Positions 34,625-34,714 of a stretch of 34,714 bases of DNA are shown piece after piece. The notes under the pieces were generated by a model. It saw only the letters and a list, made by a program, of their open reading frames with translations. It ran no database searches and was not told where the DNA came from. Every line of letters starts with the position of its first letter. Position 1 is the stretch's first letter. The DNA comes from Chromera velia (Eukaryota; Sar; Chromeraceae). The stretch spans positions 1-34,714 of the forward strand of contig JAHBMJ010001172.1 of the NCBI GenBank assembly GCA_018398765.1. Direction: 5' to 3'. The position numbers were made by a program, and so were the translations under genes.

Positions 34625-34714
34625 CGTGGTGACAACCAGCGAGAGTCGAACCTCAACTGTGTCTGACCTGAGAAACAGGAACAAGTCCCCTCTAGGGCTT
34701 GACGTGAACAAAAT
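34625..34714 (+). mobile_element. Start of a second element's internal region, running off the window
   Basis: The sequence after the 3' LTR is not host DNA. It repeats 22238-22327 (PBS, then the leader-ORF start) with about three differences, all transitions. The LTR at 33822-34624 therefore also serves as the 5' LTR of another copy continuing to the right. Confidence 0.9.

Overview
The window is nuclear DNA from an intron-rich unicellular eukaryote. A flagellated alga or photosynthetic alveolate such as a chromerid (Chromera-like) fits best; this is an inference. The reasons are GT-AG introns full of GT/CT microsatellites, a eukaryote-type histidyl-tRNA synthetase, a nicolin-1 homologue (a ciliary/tubulin-modification protein), a C-x-H/C-x2-C repeat protein of a kind I associate with algae, long AT-rich spacers, a run of Ns and large degenerate retroelements. 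Nothing looks prokaryotic.

Left half (1-15286), host genes. (1) The 3' part of a histidyl-tRNA synthetase gene, six exons between 287 and 3903, + strand; the 5' end lies left of the window. (2) A 1.2-kb element at 4616-5799 with terminal inverted repeats, many CCCCAGG-type subterminal repeats and a possible 8-bp target duplication, resembling a non-autonomous hAT-like transposon. (3) A spliced + strand gene (6367-8019) encoding a possible signal peptide, one C2H2 finger and seven 18-residue repeats of the CEHGRxRSxCKECGG type. (4) A nicolin-1-like gene on the - strand, three exons between 12266 and 9364, with a 156-N gap in its first intron. (5) A small secreted, probably GPI-anchored cysteine-containing protein (13297-13824). 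AT-rich islands separate these genes and carry at least one dispersed repeat family.

Right half (15287-34714), nested retroelements. A Ty3/gypsy chromovirus-like LTR retrotransposon runs left to right from about 15287 to 34624: LTR, PBS, gag with a CCHC knuckle, protease, RT with YMDD, RNase H, integrase, chromodomain, a 59-bp tandem repeat, an unrecognised third ORF of about 600 codons, PPT, LTR. Its 5' LTR is split by a 6-kb non-LTR retrotransposon (LINE) in the opposite orientation (15470-21497). The LINE encodes a Cys-rich N-terminal motif, polyserine tracts, an APE-type endonuclease, an RT with YADD and a C-terminal C/H motif. A 104-bp direct repeat of LTR sequence flanks it, which is a very long target-site duplication. 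The 3' LTR is followed at once by the internal region of a second element copy, so two elements share an LTR in tandem.

Both retroelements are decayed mainly by point mutation. The pol frame is uninterrupted by indels over 4.2 kb but has six nonsense codons, and the two LTRs differ almost only by transitions. That pattern suggests cytosine deamination of silenced DNA. The most novel items are the third ORF, the 104-bp duplication with nested and tandem architecture, the hAT-like element, and the fast-evolving tandem-repeat zinc protein.
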